Shown here: positions 1-6,959 of the stretch, piece after piece
Position numbering within the stretch: the first letter of the stretch is position 1
Layout: every line of letters starts with the position of its first letter
DNA from: an uncultured Oscillospiraceae bacterium
GTDB taxonomy: Bacteria > Bacillota > Clostridia > Oscillospirales > Oscillospiraceae
Length of the DNA: 23,254 nucleotides
Assembly (NCBI GenBank): GCA_934511165.1
Contig: CAKSWA010000035.1
Location: 1-23,254, forward strand
Reading direction: 5' to 3'
Made by a program: the position numbers and the translations under genes
The notes under the pieces: generated by a model
Database searches by the model: none
What the model was told of the DNA's origin: nothing
The model's input: only the letters and a program-made list of their open reading frames with translations

Positions 1-38
1 AGCGCAAGAAGCGTTGATACGATTTTCTTTCCCTTCAT
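1..38 (-). CDS. 5' end of an unknown, probably exported protein (partial)
   Basis: Only the first 12 codons are inside the window, reading MKGKKIVSTLLA on the minus strand. A strong ribosome binding site (AAGGAGG) sits about 8 bases before the ATG, and a good promoter lies further upstream at 104-132, so this is a real gene start. The two lysines followed by a hydrophobic run look like the beginning of a signal peptide. It follows the kinase-nagA-CBM9-like operon on the same strand but is separated from it by a terminator. A sugar-binding lipoprotein of an ABC transporter would fit the context, but that is a guess because the rest of the gene is outside the window. Confidence 0.7.
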   Translation of the reverse strand, partial: MKGKKIVSTLLA

Positions 39-103
39 GTGTAAAAGCCTCCTTCTTTGTTCTGATTGATCGCCTCAATTCCTTTTAGTGCTTCAACACA
101 GTA

Positions 104-132
104 ATTTTACCAGACAATGCGGAGATTCTCAA
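104..132 (-). promoter_or_regulatory. Promoter of the left-edge gene
   Basis: On the minus strand there is TTGAGA (127-132), a 17-base spacer and TAAAAT (104-109), a good housekeeping-sigma promoter. The expected start of transcription near 97 gives a leader of about 60 bases before the ATG at 38. The rest of the gap between 39 and 236 shows no further gene I can support. Confidence 0.6.
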
Positions 133-236
133 GAGCGCATTTGTACAAATTCCTGTTTTTTGGCGCCGCTTATAACGTTTGAGGCGGAGCAGCCGCTCCT
201 TGCCCTGATGTACTTTGCAAGGCAGACCAATAAAAA

Positions 237-266
237 AATCCTTCGGAACAGATGCTCTGAAGGATT
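237..266 (-). terminator. Rho-independent terminator after the CBM9-like gene
   Basis: An 8-base perfect stem (237-244 with 259-266) begins four bases past the stop codon at 271. On the minus strand it is followed by a run of seven Ts, so it ends the nahK-nagA-CBM9-like transcript. The inner part can fold into a second small stem. Confidence 0.8.
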
Positions 267-270
267 ATTT

Positions 271-867
271 TTACGCCAATATCATTTTTCCGAAAAACTC
301 CGGGCGGTGAAAATCGGGCGTCGGCGTTTCCACTTCATTCCATGCAAGAAAATGCGGATGCGCCGTTTTGTCGCCGCATTTGTAGCAGTTGGCGCGGAAG
401 GAAACGCCGGAACGCAGCACGAAATCCGGATAGAGAATGCGCAGAAATGAAAGCGGGATGCGGTATTCCGCCGTCCAGCCGTCCGGCGTCCGGGCACAAA
501 CGGGACGGAACGCTTCGCTCTCCGCTTTGTGGCAGAGACGGACGCGCTCGTGCCGGTTGGGGCCGAAGCCCAGCTCCATGCAGGCGTTGGGGTTGATCTC
601 AAAGTTTACATAACGTCCGTCGGCGAGTGAGAAGAAAAACTCCATGCAGCTGTCCTCGTGGACGGGGCTGAGCGGGGCAGTATACTCCGCGCGGACATCG
701 GATTCGTAAGCGCGCTGAAAAACATAGAGAGCGGTATCGTCATAGCAGAGCTTCTGCTCCATGCGTATGCCGCAGTCCGGCGCCCACAGCACGCAGTTTA
801 TCTGCAGCGGCGCTATTGCGTCCCAGTCGGGCGCGCCGGAGGATTTTACGATGGTATAACTCTTCAT
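271..867 (-). CDS. Carbohydrate-binding family 9-like (DOMON-type) protein
   Basis: This 198-residue protein resembles the CBM9-like/DOMON beta-sandwich proteins. The recognisable blocks are EDSCMEFFFS (71-80), YVNFEINPNA (86-95), WTAEYRIPL (131-139) and the C-terminal stretch from FRANCYKCGD (157-166) to FHRPEFFGKM (186-195). I chose the ATG at 867 because it overlaps the nagA stop codon (ATGA), a typical coupled start; a longer reading frame upstream would run into nagA. There is no signal peptide or membrane segment, so the protein should be cytoplasmic, which is odd for a carbohydrate-binding fold and leaves its function open. Being last in an operon with an amino-sugar kinase and deacetylase, it may handle a related sugar. 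Family assignment is fairly sure; role is unknown. Confidence 0.75.
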   Translation of the reverse strand: MKSYTIVKSSGAPDWDAIAPLQINCVLWAPDCGIRMEQKLCYDDTALYVFQRAYESDVRAEYTAPLSPVHEDSCMEFFFSLADGRYVNFEINPNACMELGFGPNRHERVRLCHKAESEAFRPVCARTPDGWTAEYRIPLSFLRILYPDFVLRSGVSFRANCYKCGDKTAHPHFLAWNEVETPTPDFHRPEFFGKMILA

Positions 868-1982
868 AGCATCTGCCCGCCGAGATATACGGCGCTCCGG
901 TTCAGCGCGGCGTCGCACACGACAAAGTCGGCGAGCTTCCCTGCGGCGATGGAGCCGATCTCCGCGTCCTGATGGATTTGCCGCGCCGGAACGATCGTCG
1001 CGCTCAGAATTGCCTGTTCAGCCGGAATGCCGAAAGACACGGCGCGCTGCATGCACTCGTAAAGGTTGGTAGCGGAACCGGCGATCGTCCCGTCGGCGAG
1101 TCTTGCAACGCCGTCCTTGAGAAAAGCTTCCTGACCGCCGAGCGCATACCGCCCGTCCGGCATGCCGCAGCAGCGCAGCGCGTCGGAGATGAGACAGATA
1201 CGGCCGGGGAAGAGCTTGAACGCCATTCGCACGGCGCTGGGGTGGATGTGATATCCGTCGCTTATGAGCTCCGCAACAACGGCATCGCGCTCCGAGCCCG
1301 CGCCGATGGGGCCGGGCTTGCGGTGATGGATGCCGGGCATGGCGTTATAAAGATGCGTCAGATGTGTGGCGCCTGCGTCGAAAGCGGTGCATGCCTCCTC
1401 ATAGGTGCAGTCCGTGTGCGCGATGGACACGGTGCAGAACTTCGACGCCTTTTCCGTGAACGCCACAGTGCCGGGCAGCTCCGCGGCGATATCGACGATA
1501 CGGAGAAGACCTTCCGATGCGTCGTACAGCCGCTCAAACGCGGCATAGTCCGGCAGCTGAAGATAATCTGCGTTCTGTGCGCCCTTTTTCTTCTCGGAGA
1601 AAAAGGGGCCTTCCATGTTGATGCCCATGAGCCGGGCGCAGCCGGCGGGCGCGGCTTTTTTGAGCGCAGCAGCGGTTTTGTAGGCCGTTTCGAGCACATC
1701 GTAGGGCAGCGTCATGGACGCAGGGGCAAAACTCGTAACGCCGTTCGCTGCAAGATACTTTGCCATTTTGGCAAGACCGTCATAGTCACCGTCGGAAAAA
1801 TCCGCGCCGGAGTTTCCGTGGTTGTGGATGTCCACCAGACCGGGGATCACGTGCTGTCCGCGCAGATCGACCCCGTCCCCGGCAGTGTCGGCGAGAATTT
1901 CGGCAAAACGGCCGTTTTCCACGCGGAACGCGCCGCGTTGGAAGCGCCCGTCAACAAAAAGATTGGCATTGGTAAAAAGCAT
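864..1982 (-). CDS. nagA: N-acetylglucosamine-6-phosphate deacetylase
   Basis: NagA removes acetate from GlcNAc-6-phosphate to give glucosamine-6-phosphate in the cytoplasm, for amino-sugar catabolism and cell-wall recycling. The 372-residue length is normal for the amidohydrolase-fold family. Visible motifs are IPGLVDIHNHG (46-56), the metal ligand E124 in MEGPF, H189 in SIAHT, H210 in THLYNAM, SDGYHIHP (241-248) and the probable catalytic D267 in ISDALRCCG. The C-terminal GKLADFVV (349-356) is the usual end of the amidohydrolase beta-sandwich. AGGAGG precedes the ATG by about 9 bases. It lies 46 bases downstream of the kinase gene and overlaps the CBM9-like gene by 4 bases, so the three are one operon. 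Nothing is missing from the active site. Confidence 0.93.
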   Translation of the reverse strand: MLFTNANLFVDGRFQRGAFRVENGRFAEILADTAGDGVDLRGQHVIPGLVDIHNHGNSGADFSDGDYDGLAKMAKYLAANGVTSFAPASMTLPYDVLETAYKTAAALKKAAPAGCARLMGINMEGPFFSEKKKGAQNADYLQLPDYAAFERLYDASEGLLRIVDIAAELPGTVAFTEKASKFCTVSIAHTDCTYEEACTAFDAGATHLTHLYNAMPGIHHRKPGPIGAGSERDAVVAELISDGYHIHPSAVRMAFKLFPGRICLISDALRCCGMPDGRYALGGQEAFLKDGVARLADGTIAGSATNLYECMQRAVSFGIPAEQAILSATIVPARQIHQDAEIGSIAAGKLADFVVCDAALNRSAVYLGGQML

Positions 1983-2028
1983 GCGGTTGATCCTCCTGTG
2001 CGATCATATTTCCGATGGTTCGTTGAAA

Positions 2029-3102
2029 TTATGCCTTCGTTTCTTCTGCAACAATGCGCTGCATTTCCGTCCACTTTTTTTCCATGTCCGCCGCGAGCTT
2101 GAACTGTGTCCGCGCGCGGTCGAGATTCTGTCCTTCGCGGTGCGCGGGGAAGTAGAGGTCGCCGTCGAGATGGTCGGTCAAAAACCGCACGCCGCACTCC
2201 ATCGTCATGGTTTTCGCGCCCAGCGGCAGAAGCTCCAGCTCCTTTTCGGTCAGGTTCGGGCAGGAGCGGACATATCCGCGCGTAAAGGCGCGGAAGCGGT
2301 CAAGGCTCATCTCTACCTTGGAGAGATCGCGCTCGTCCTCGGCCGCGGTCGAAGCACCGAAGCGGATGGCGTCGCCGAAATCGTACAGACTGGAGCCGGG
2401 CATCACGGTGTCCAGATCGACGACACAGAGAGCCTTTCGCGTCTGCGCGTCGAGAAGCACGTTGTTGAGCTTGGTATCGTTGTGCGTAACGCGCAGCGGA
2501 ATCTCTCCGGCGGTGAGAGCGTTCTGGATGGTGGCCATCTCCGCTTCCCGCGCAAGAGCAAAATCGATCTCCGGCTGCACGGACGCGGCGCGGTGGGCCG
2601 CGTCGTGCGCAATCGCTTCGCGGAAAATGCGGTAGCGGTCGGGGGTGTTGTGAAAATTCGGGATCGTTTCGTGCAGCTTTTCCGCCGGAAAATCGGAGAG
2701 AAGCTGCGCAAACGTGCCGAAGCCGACGGCGGCCTGATAAAAGTCCTCGTCCGACTCCGGCTGCTGCAGACAAAGCGTCCCGGCGACAAAGATATAAACG
2801 CGCCAGTATTCGCCCCCGCAGCGGATGTACGGCGCGCCGTCCGTTGTGCGGATGAGCGTCATGACGCTGCGCGGCTCGCTGCACTTGGTGCGCAGAAACT
2901 CCGTCACTGAGGCGACATTTTCGGACAATCCCTGCACATCGGGGAACGTGTGGTGGTTGATCTTTTGCAGAATATAGCTTCGCCCGGCGTCCGTTTTTAC
3001 AAGAAACGTGGTATTGATGTGGCCGCTGCCGTAGTTTTCGCAGGAGACCGGGGCGCCGTCCAGACGGAAGGCGTGCAGAATATCCAGCTTTTCTCTATCC
3101 AT
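2029..3102 (-). CDS. nahK: N-acetylhexosamine kinase (NahK-like, APH-fold)
   Basis: This 357-residue protein has the aminoglycoside-phosphotransferase fold. Known NahK of bifidobacteria phosphorylates the anomeric carbon of GlcNAc or GalNAc with ATP, in the lacto-N-biose/galacto-N-biose pathway. Matching motifs are the nucleotide loop GSGHINTTF (25-33), the catalytic HNDTKLNN (207-214), the metal-binding VVDLDTVMPGS (227-237) and DFGDAIRFGAST (241-252), all close to bifidobacterial NahK as I remember it. Length also matches (about 359 there). The ATG follows GGAAG and is preceded by a promoter at 3136-3164. It is the first gene of an operon with nagA. No lacto-N-biose phosphorylase is in the window. 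Because NagA needs a 6-phosphate, the regiochemistry of this kinase is uncertain. Confidence 0.82.
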   Translation of the reverse strand: MDREKLDILHAFRLDGAPVSCENYGSGHINTTFLVKTDAGRSYILQKINHHTFPDVQGLSENVASVTEFLRTKCSEPRSVMTLIRTTDGAPYIRCGGEYWRVYIFVAGTLCLQQPESDEDFYQAAVGFGTFAQLLSDFPAEKLHETIPNFHNTPDRYRIFREAIAHDAAHRAASVQPEIDFALAREAEMATIQNALTAGEIPLRVTHNDTKLNNVLLDAQTRKALCVVDLDTVMPGSSLYDFGDAIRFGASTAAEDERDLSKVEMSLDRFRAFTRGYVRSCPNLTEKELELLPLGAKTMTMECGVRFLTDHLDGDLYFPAHREGQNLDRARTQFKLAADMEKKWTEMQRIVAEETKA

Positions 3103-3135
3103 AATTACAAAGCTTCCTTTGGATTCTTCCTGTCT

Positions 3136-3164
3136 ATTTTAGTCAGTCCGGCGGAAGATAGCAA
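3136..3164 (-). promoter_or_regulatory. Promoter of the nahK-nagA-CBM9-like operon
   Basis: TTGCTA (3159-3164), a 17-base spacer and TAAAAT (3136-3141) read on the minus strand, about 33 bases before the kinase ATG. This fits a housekeeping promoter. I saw no convincing catabolite-repression (cre) site next to it. Confidence 0.6.
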
Positions 3165-3240
3165 TCCTTTTGTAAGAAATGCGCAGGATTTTTCAAAAAA
3201 ACCAAACTGTTTCCCCGGAGAGACGCGGGAATAAAGAAAA

Positions 3241-3269
3241 CGTCCTTACGAAAAACTTCCGTAAGGACG
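3241..3269 (-). terminator. Rho-independent terminator of the agmatine operon (distal hairpin)
   Basis: A 10-base perfect stem (3241-3250 with 3260-3269) and 9-base loop is followed on the minus strand by TTTTCTTTATT. It is the second of two hairpins after arcC and the one with a proper T tract, so it is the probable end of the five-gene agmatine transcript. Confidence 0.8.
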
Positions 3270-3277
3270 CAGCAGCA

Positions 3278-3311
3278 CCCGGTATATCGCCATTTCGCGC
3301 GATATACCGGG
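3278..3311 (-). terminator. Second hairpin just after arcC, without T tract
   Basis: A 13-base perfect stem (3278-3290 with 3299-3311) with an 8-base loop starts 16 bases after the arcC stop codon. No T run follows, so on its own it is not a classical terminator. It could protect the 3' end of the mRNA or act together with the terminator 8 bases further on. Confidence 0.5.
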
Positions 3312-3326
3312 CGCTGTGCTCAGTGA

Positions 3327-4265
3327 TTATTGTTTAACGATCGTTCCCGATTCGCCGGTAAGGGCGAGCGCGGCCTTTTCCAGAGAACAGATGACCGCTT
3401 TTCTGCCGGCCTTGGAGGAGGCGAACTTCATGCTGGCCTTGACCTTGGGAAGCATGCTTCCGGGGGCGAACTGACCCTGCTGAGCATATTCCTCGGCTTC
3501 CTGGCAGCTCATTTCCTTGATCTCTTTCTGGTCGGGCTTATTGAAGTTGATGCACACTCTGTCAACTGCGGTGAGAATATAGAGATAATCCGCATCAACG
3601 ATCTCTGCAAGACACTCGGAGGCGTAATCCTTGTCGATCACGGCGGGAACGCCCACGTAGTCGCCCTCGCCCTGCTTTACAACGGGGATACCGCCGCCGC
3701 CGCAGGCGATCACAAGGAAACCCGAATCGACCAGATGGAGAATGCTCGCCTTTTCCACCACATCCACCGGAATGGGGGAGGCAACCACCTTGCGCCAGCC
3801 GCGGCCGGCGTCTTCCTTGAATACGCAGGTGTGGTCTGCCGCCATCTTCTCTTTGGCTTCCGCTTTGGAGTAGAAAGCCCCGATGGGCTTGGTGGGATTT
3901 TTGAAGGCGGGATCCGCCGCATCAACCTCGACCTGCGTGACAAGCGTCACCACATTTTTCGCCAGGCCCTGGGCTTGAAGCTCGCGGGCAATGGCGTTCT
4001 GGAGGTGATAGCCGATATAGCCCTGACTCATGGCGCCGCATTCGGGGAAGGGCATCTCCGCCTTAATGACGCCGTCGGCCGCGCTGTGGCTCAGACCCAG
4101 ATTGATCATGCCGACCTGCGGGCCGTTGCCGTGGGCAATGATAAGTTCATGCCCCTGCTTGACAAGATTGACAATGGTTTTGGCGGAATTGGCAACCTTT
4201 TCTTTCTGTTCTTCCGGCGTGTTGCCGAGGGCGTTTCCGCCCAGCGCAATTACGATTCTCGCCAC
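3327..4265 (-). CDS. arcC: Carbamate kinase
   Basis: Carbamate kinase takes the phosphate from carbamoyl phosphate to ADP, giving ATP, CO2 and ammonia; this is the energy-yielding last step of agmatine fermentation. The 312-residue protein has the amino-acid-kinase fold with GGNALG (9-14), HGNGPQVG (45-52), NPTKPIG (123-129), RKVVASP (158-164), CGGGGIPV (188-195) and DKDYAS (211-216), all typical of the family. The start is a GTG only 5 bases after the ptcA stop codon, with no strong ribosome binding site, so translation is probably coupled to ptcA. It is the last gene of the operon. The same enzyme serves arginine deiminase pathways, but no arginine deiminase is present here. Confidence 0.95.
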   Translation of the reverse strand: MARIVIALGGNALGNTPEEQKEKVANSAKTIVNLVKQGHELIIAHGNGPQVGMINLGLSHSAADGVIKAEMPFPECGAMSQGYIGYHLQNAIARELQAQGLAKNVVTLVTQVEVDAADPAFKNPTKPIGAFYSKAEAKEKMAADHTCVFKEDAGRGWRKVVASPIPVDVVEKASILHLVDSGFLVIACGGGGIPVVKQGEGDYVGVPAVIDKDYASECLAEIVDADYLYILTAVDRVCINFNKPDQKEIKEMSCQEAEEYAQQGQFAPGSMLPKVKASMKFASSKAGRKAVICSLEKAALALTGESGTIVKQ

Positions 4266-4270
4266 GGCAC

Positions 4271-5284
4271 TCAGTAGACAATGCCCATGCTGTCGAGCAC
4301 GGATTCAAGCTCCGCTTTCGCAGCGGCCTTGGCGATTTCGGAGAACTGCTTCTTTTCCCGCGTGAAGTACACGAGAAGGCCGCGCATGGCGGTAAGACGG
4401 TTCCAGGCTTCCTCCCAGCAGAGGGAAGCGGCGGAGTCGGCGACCTCGTCGGTAACGTCCTCGCCGCGGGTGCAGGGCAGGCAGTGCAGGAACTTGCAGC
4501 CGAGATTGCCGAGCTGCATCATGTCACGGTTGACCTGATAGTCGCCGAAGAGCTTTACGCGCTCCTCTTTCGGCATTTCGTTCTCGTAAAGGCCGTACCA
4601 GACGTCGGTGTAGATGAAGTCCGCACCCTTGACGGCGCGGCGGTCATCGGTGACCTCCCACGTGCCGCCGGAGATATTGCAGTTCTCCTCGAGAATCTTC
4701 TTGTGGTCTTCGTTGAGCTGGGCAGACTTGGGACCATAGTGGACGAAGTGTGCGCCGAGCTTGCTGCAAATAAAGCCGAGAGACGCGCAGACCTGCGTGC
4801 CGTCGCCGGTGAAGACGATTTTGCAGTCCTCAAACTTCTTGCCGGCGGGCAGATGCTCCATCATGGTTATCACATCGGCGATCGCCTGCGTCGGGTGCGT
4901 GTAGTCGGACATGGCGTTGATGACCGGGATCGTGCAGGCGTTTGCTAGGCTGACGACGGTCTTGTGCTCAATGACGCGCGCCATGACGATGTCCATCAGA
5001 CCGGAGAGAACACGGCCGGTGTCCTCGATCGTCTCGTGTCCGCCGAGCTGGATCATGCCGGGCCCGAGATACTGCGCGTGACCGCCGAGCTGTTCCATGG
5101 CGGTCTCAAACGAGCAGCGGGTACGGGTGGAGGACTGCTGGAAGATCATGCCGAGCGTCATGCCCTTCATGAGCGGGGGATTGTAGCCGGAGTTGATGGA
5201 CTTTTTGATGGCAATGGACAGATTGATGAAGTCCATCAGTTCTTCCTTGGTAAAGTCATTTACGGTGAGAAAATCCTTTTTCAT
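4271..5284 (-). CDS. ptcA: Putrescine carbamoyltransferase
   Basis: This cytoplasmic enzyme phosphorolyses N-carbamoylputrescine to putrescine and carbamoyl phosphate. The 337-residue protein belongs to the aspartate/ornithine transcarbamylase family, with the carbamoyl-phosphate sites SSTRTR (51-56), HPTQ (130-133) and HCLP (267-270). The segment DVWYGLYE (227-234) replaces the ornithine-binding SMG motif and matches enterococcal putrescine carbamoyltransferase from memory, as does much of the chain. This separates it from ornithine carbamoyltransferase, as does its operon with aguA. The ATG at 5284 follows GAAAGGG; the open frame extends further upstream but overlaps the antiporter gene and has no family similarity. 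It sits 13 bases after the antiporter gene and 5 bases before arcC. Confidence 0.93.
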   Translation of the reverse strand: MKKDFLTVNDFTKEELMDFINLSIAIKKSINSGYNPPLMKGMTLGMIFQQSSTRTRCSFETAMEQLGGHAQYLGPGMIQLGGHETIEDTGRVLSGLMDIVMARVIEHKTVVSLANACTIPVINAMSDYTHPTQAIADVITMMEHLPAGKKFEDCKIVFTGDGTQVCASLGFICSKLGAHFVHYGPKSAQLNEDHKKILEENCNISGGTWEVTDDRRAVKGADFIYTDVWYGLYENEMPKEERVKLFGDYQVNRDMMQLGNLGCKFLHCLPCTRGEDVTDEVADSAASLCWEEAWNRLTAMRGLLVYFTREKKQFSEIAKAAAKAELESVLDSMGIVY

Positions 5285-5297
5285 TGTTGCGACCCTT

Positions 5298-6920
5298 TCA
5301 TGGTTGTTTTCCGAATAGCAGAATGATGGCCGAGAGGACCAGTGCCCCCAGCGCGATCGTATATACGGCGCTGAAGCCGAGAGTTGCGGAAATAATACAG
5401 AAAATGCTGACCAGTGCAACGGTGAAAGCATACGGCATCTGCGTGACGGTATGATCCATCACATCGCAGCCGCTGCCGAGCGCTGCAAGGATCGTGCAGT
5501 CGGTCATGGGGGAGCAATGGTCGCCGAATATGCCGCCGGAGAGGACACCCGCCACGCAGACCGGAAGAAAATGGCTGCCGATGCCGGGGCTATTTTCCAT
5601 GACGGCACAGGCGATGGGGATCGCCATTGGCATGACCATGAACATACAGCCATAGCTTCCTGCGGCAAAAGACACGACACAGCAGCAAACGAAGATGATC
5701 GCCGGAACAAACTGCCATGCGGCCTTCGAAGCGATCAGCTCCACGACGAAATATACCGTGCCGAGCTTTTCAACGATCGAGGCGAGTGACCACGCGAGCA
5801 GCAGCACGATGATCGTCGGTACGATGTTCCCTACGCCGTCGAGCCATGCTTTGATGCCTTCTCCTGCGGGCAGTATCCTCGTTACTGAGGCTGCGGCCAT
5901 GGCGGCAATGCCGCTGAGAAATGCCGAGCGAAGCAGCAGCGTGATCGTATCGCCGCGTTTTGCGAGAAGCGAAGCGACAAGATACAGCACGAGCAGAGCG
6001 ATGCTGCCGAAAGCTACCCAGATCGCTGCCGGCTCTTTTTTTGAGCCCGTATTTGAGCCGCCCGGTTCAGAGCTTTTCGGACATGCGCCGCTTTGCGCGG
6101 CTCTGGCGCGGCGCTCCGCTTTGAGCATAGGGCCGAACTCCCTGCCGGTGAAACTGGTGATGAGCATGAACACAAGAGCAAAAATGCAGTAGAAGCAATA
6201 GGGGATGGAGCGAAGGAAAACCTGAAAGGCAGAGTCTGCGATACCGGCCGTTTCCAGACCGCTGCTGATGACTGCTATTTCCACGGCGACCCAGCTGGAA
6301 ACCACGGCGATGCCTGCCACGGGCGCTGCGGTCGAGTCGACGATGTACGCGAGCCGTTCCCGCGAAAGCCCGACTTTGTCTGCAATTGGGCGGAGCACAG
6401 GGCCGGTGATCAGGGCGTTTGCGTAGTCGTCAAAGAAGAACAGCACGCAGAAGAGTTGCCCAAGCAGATTGGCTCCGCGCGGCGTTTTCACTTTTTTTGT
6501 GATCCGCTTTGCCGCGGCCTCAAAGCCGCCGGTCTTCATAAGCACACCGACCAGTCCGCCGACAAGCGCACACAGGATCAGCACCTTGGTGTTTTCCGTA
6601 TCGGAGGCGACGCCTACCAGTTCGTCAATGACGCTTGGAACGATCTGCGGAAGCTGCGCTGCGCCCTTTTCTCCCGTTAGAAGCAGAAGCATAAGCTCTC
6701 CGACGGATAGTCCAATAAGCAGCGACACGACGACATCGCCAAGCAGAAATGCCAGAGCGACGGAGAGCACCGTTGGGAGCAGGGAGAGCGCGCCGAGTGC
6801 GCTCCCCAGTTCTGCGGCGGTAACAGCGCCGGTCAGCGGAGCCGATATGAGCCGGAAGCAAAAAATGGCGACCACGGAAAGCACGCAAAGCACCACCGCG
6901 GCGATCTTTCTGGTTTTCAT
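5298..6920 (-). CDS. NhaC-family Na+/H+ antiporter
   Basis: A 540-residue polytopic membrane protein of the NhaC ion-transporter family. Family marks are FFFDDYANALITGPVLRP (about 161-178) and FGDHCSPMTDCTIL (about 465-478), with roughly a dozen hydrophobic segments and a hydrophilic loop around 267-299. NhaC proteins exchange protons for Na+, and some relatives exchange organic anions. I chose the ATG at 6920 because a GGGGGG ribosome binding site lies 7 bases before it; an in-frame TTG at 6926 is too close to that site. It lies inside the agmatine operon, 39 bases after the APC permease and 13 bases before ptcA. It may handle the ammonia/pH and sodium load, or move a pathway compound; the sequence does not decide which. 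Confidence 0.85.
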   Translation of the reverse strand: MKTRKIAAVVLCVLSVVAIFCFRLISAPLTGAVTAAELGSALGALSLLPTVLSVALAFLLGDVVVSLLIGLSVGELMLLLLTGEKGAAQLPQIVPSVIDELVGVASDTENTKVLILCALVGGLVGVLMKTGGFEAAAKRITKKVKTPRGANLLGQLFCVLFFFDDYANALITGPVLRPIADKVGLSRERLAYIVDSTAAPVAGIAVVSSWVAVEIAVISSGLETAGIADSAFQVFLRSIPYCFYCIFALVFMLITSFTGREFGPMLKAERRARAAQSGACPKSSEPGGSNTGSKKEPAAIWVAFGSIALLVLYLVASLLAKRGDTITLLLRSAFLSGIAAMAAASVTRILPAGEGIKAWLDGVGNIVPTIIVLLLAWSLASIVEKLGTVYFVVELIASKAAWQFVPAIIFVCCCVVSFAAGSYGCMFMVMPMAIPIACAVMENSPGIGSHFLPVCVAGVLSGGIFGDHCSPMTDCTILAALGSGCDVMDHTVTQMPYAFTVALVSIFCIISATLGFSAVYTIALGALVLSAIILLFGKQP

Positions 6921-6959
6921 CCGCAATCCCCCCGGAAGCGAAAGCTGCCGGTTTTGTCC

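Noticed and set aside
88..450. Possible plus-strand gene at the left edge
   Set aside because: It crosses a promoter, a terminator and the CBM9-like gene of the other strand, and has no ribosome binding site.
972..2102. Plus-strand frame opposite nagA
   Set aside because: It has no start signals or domain similarity, and NagA on the minus strand explains the coding signal.
4271..5284. Ornithine carbamoyltransferase (argF/arcB) as identity
   Set aside because: The ornithine SMG motif is replaced by YGLYE, and the operon has agmatine deiminase instead of arginine deiminase.
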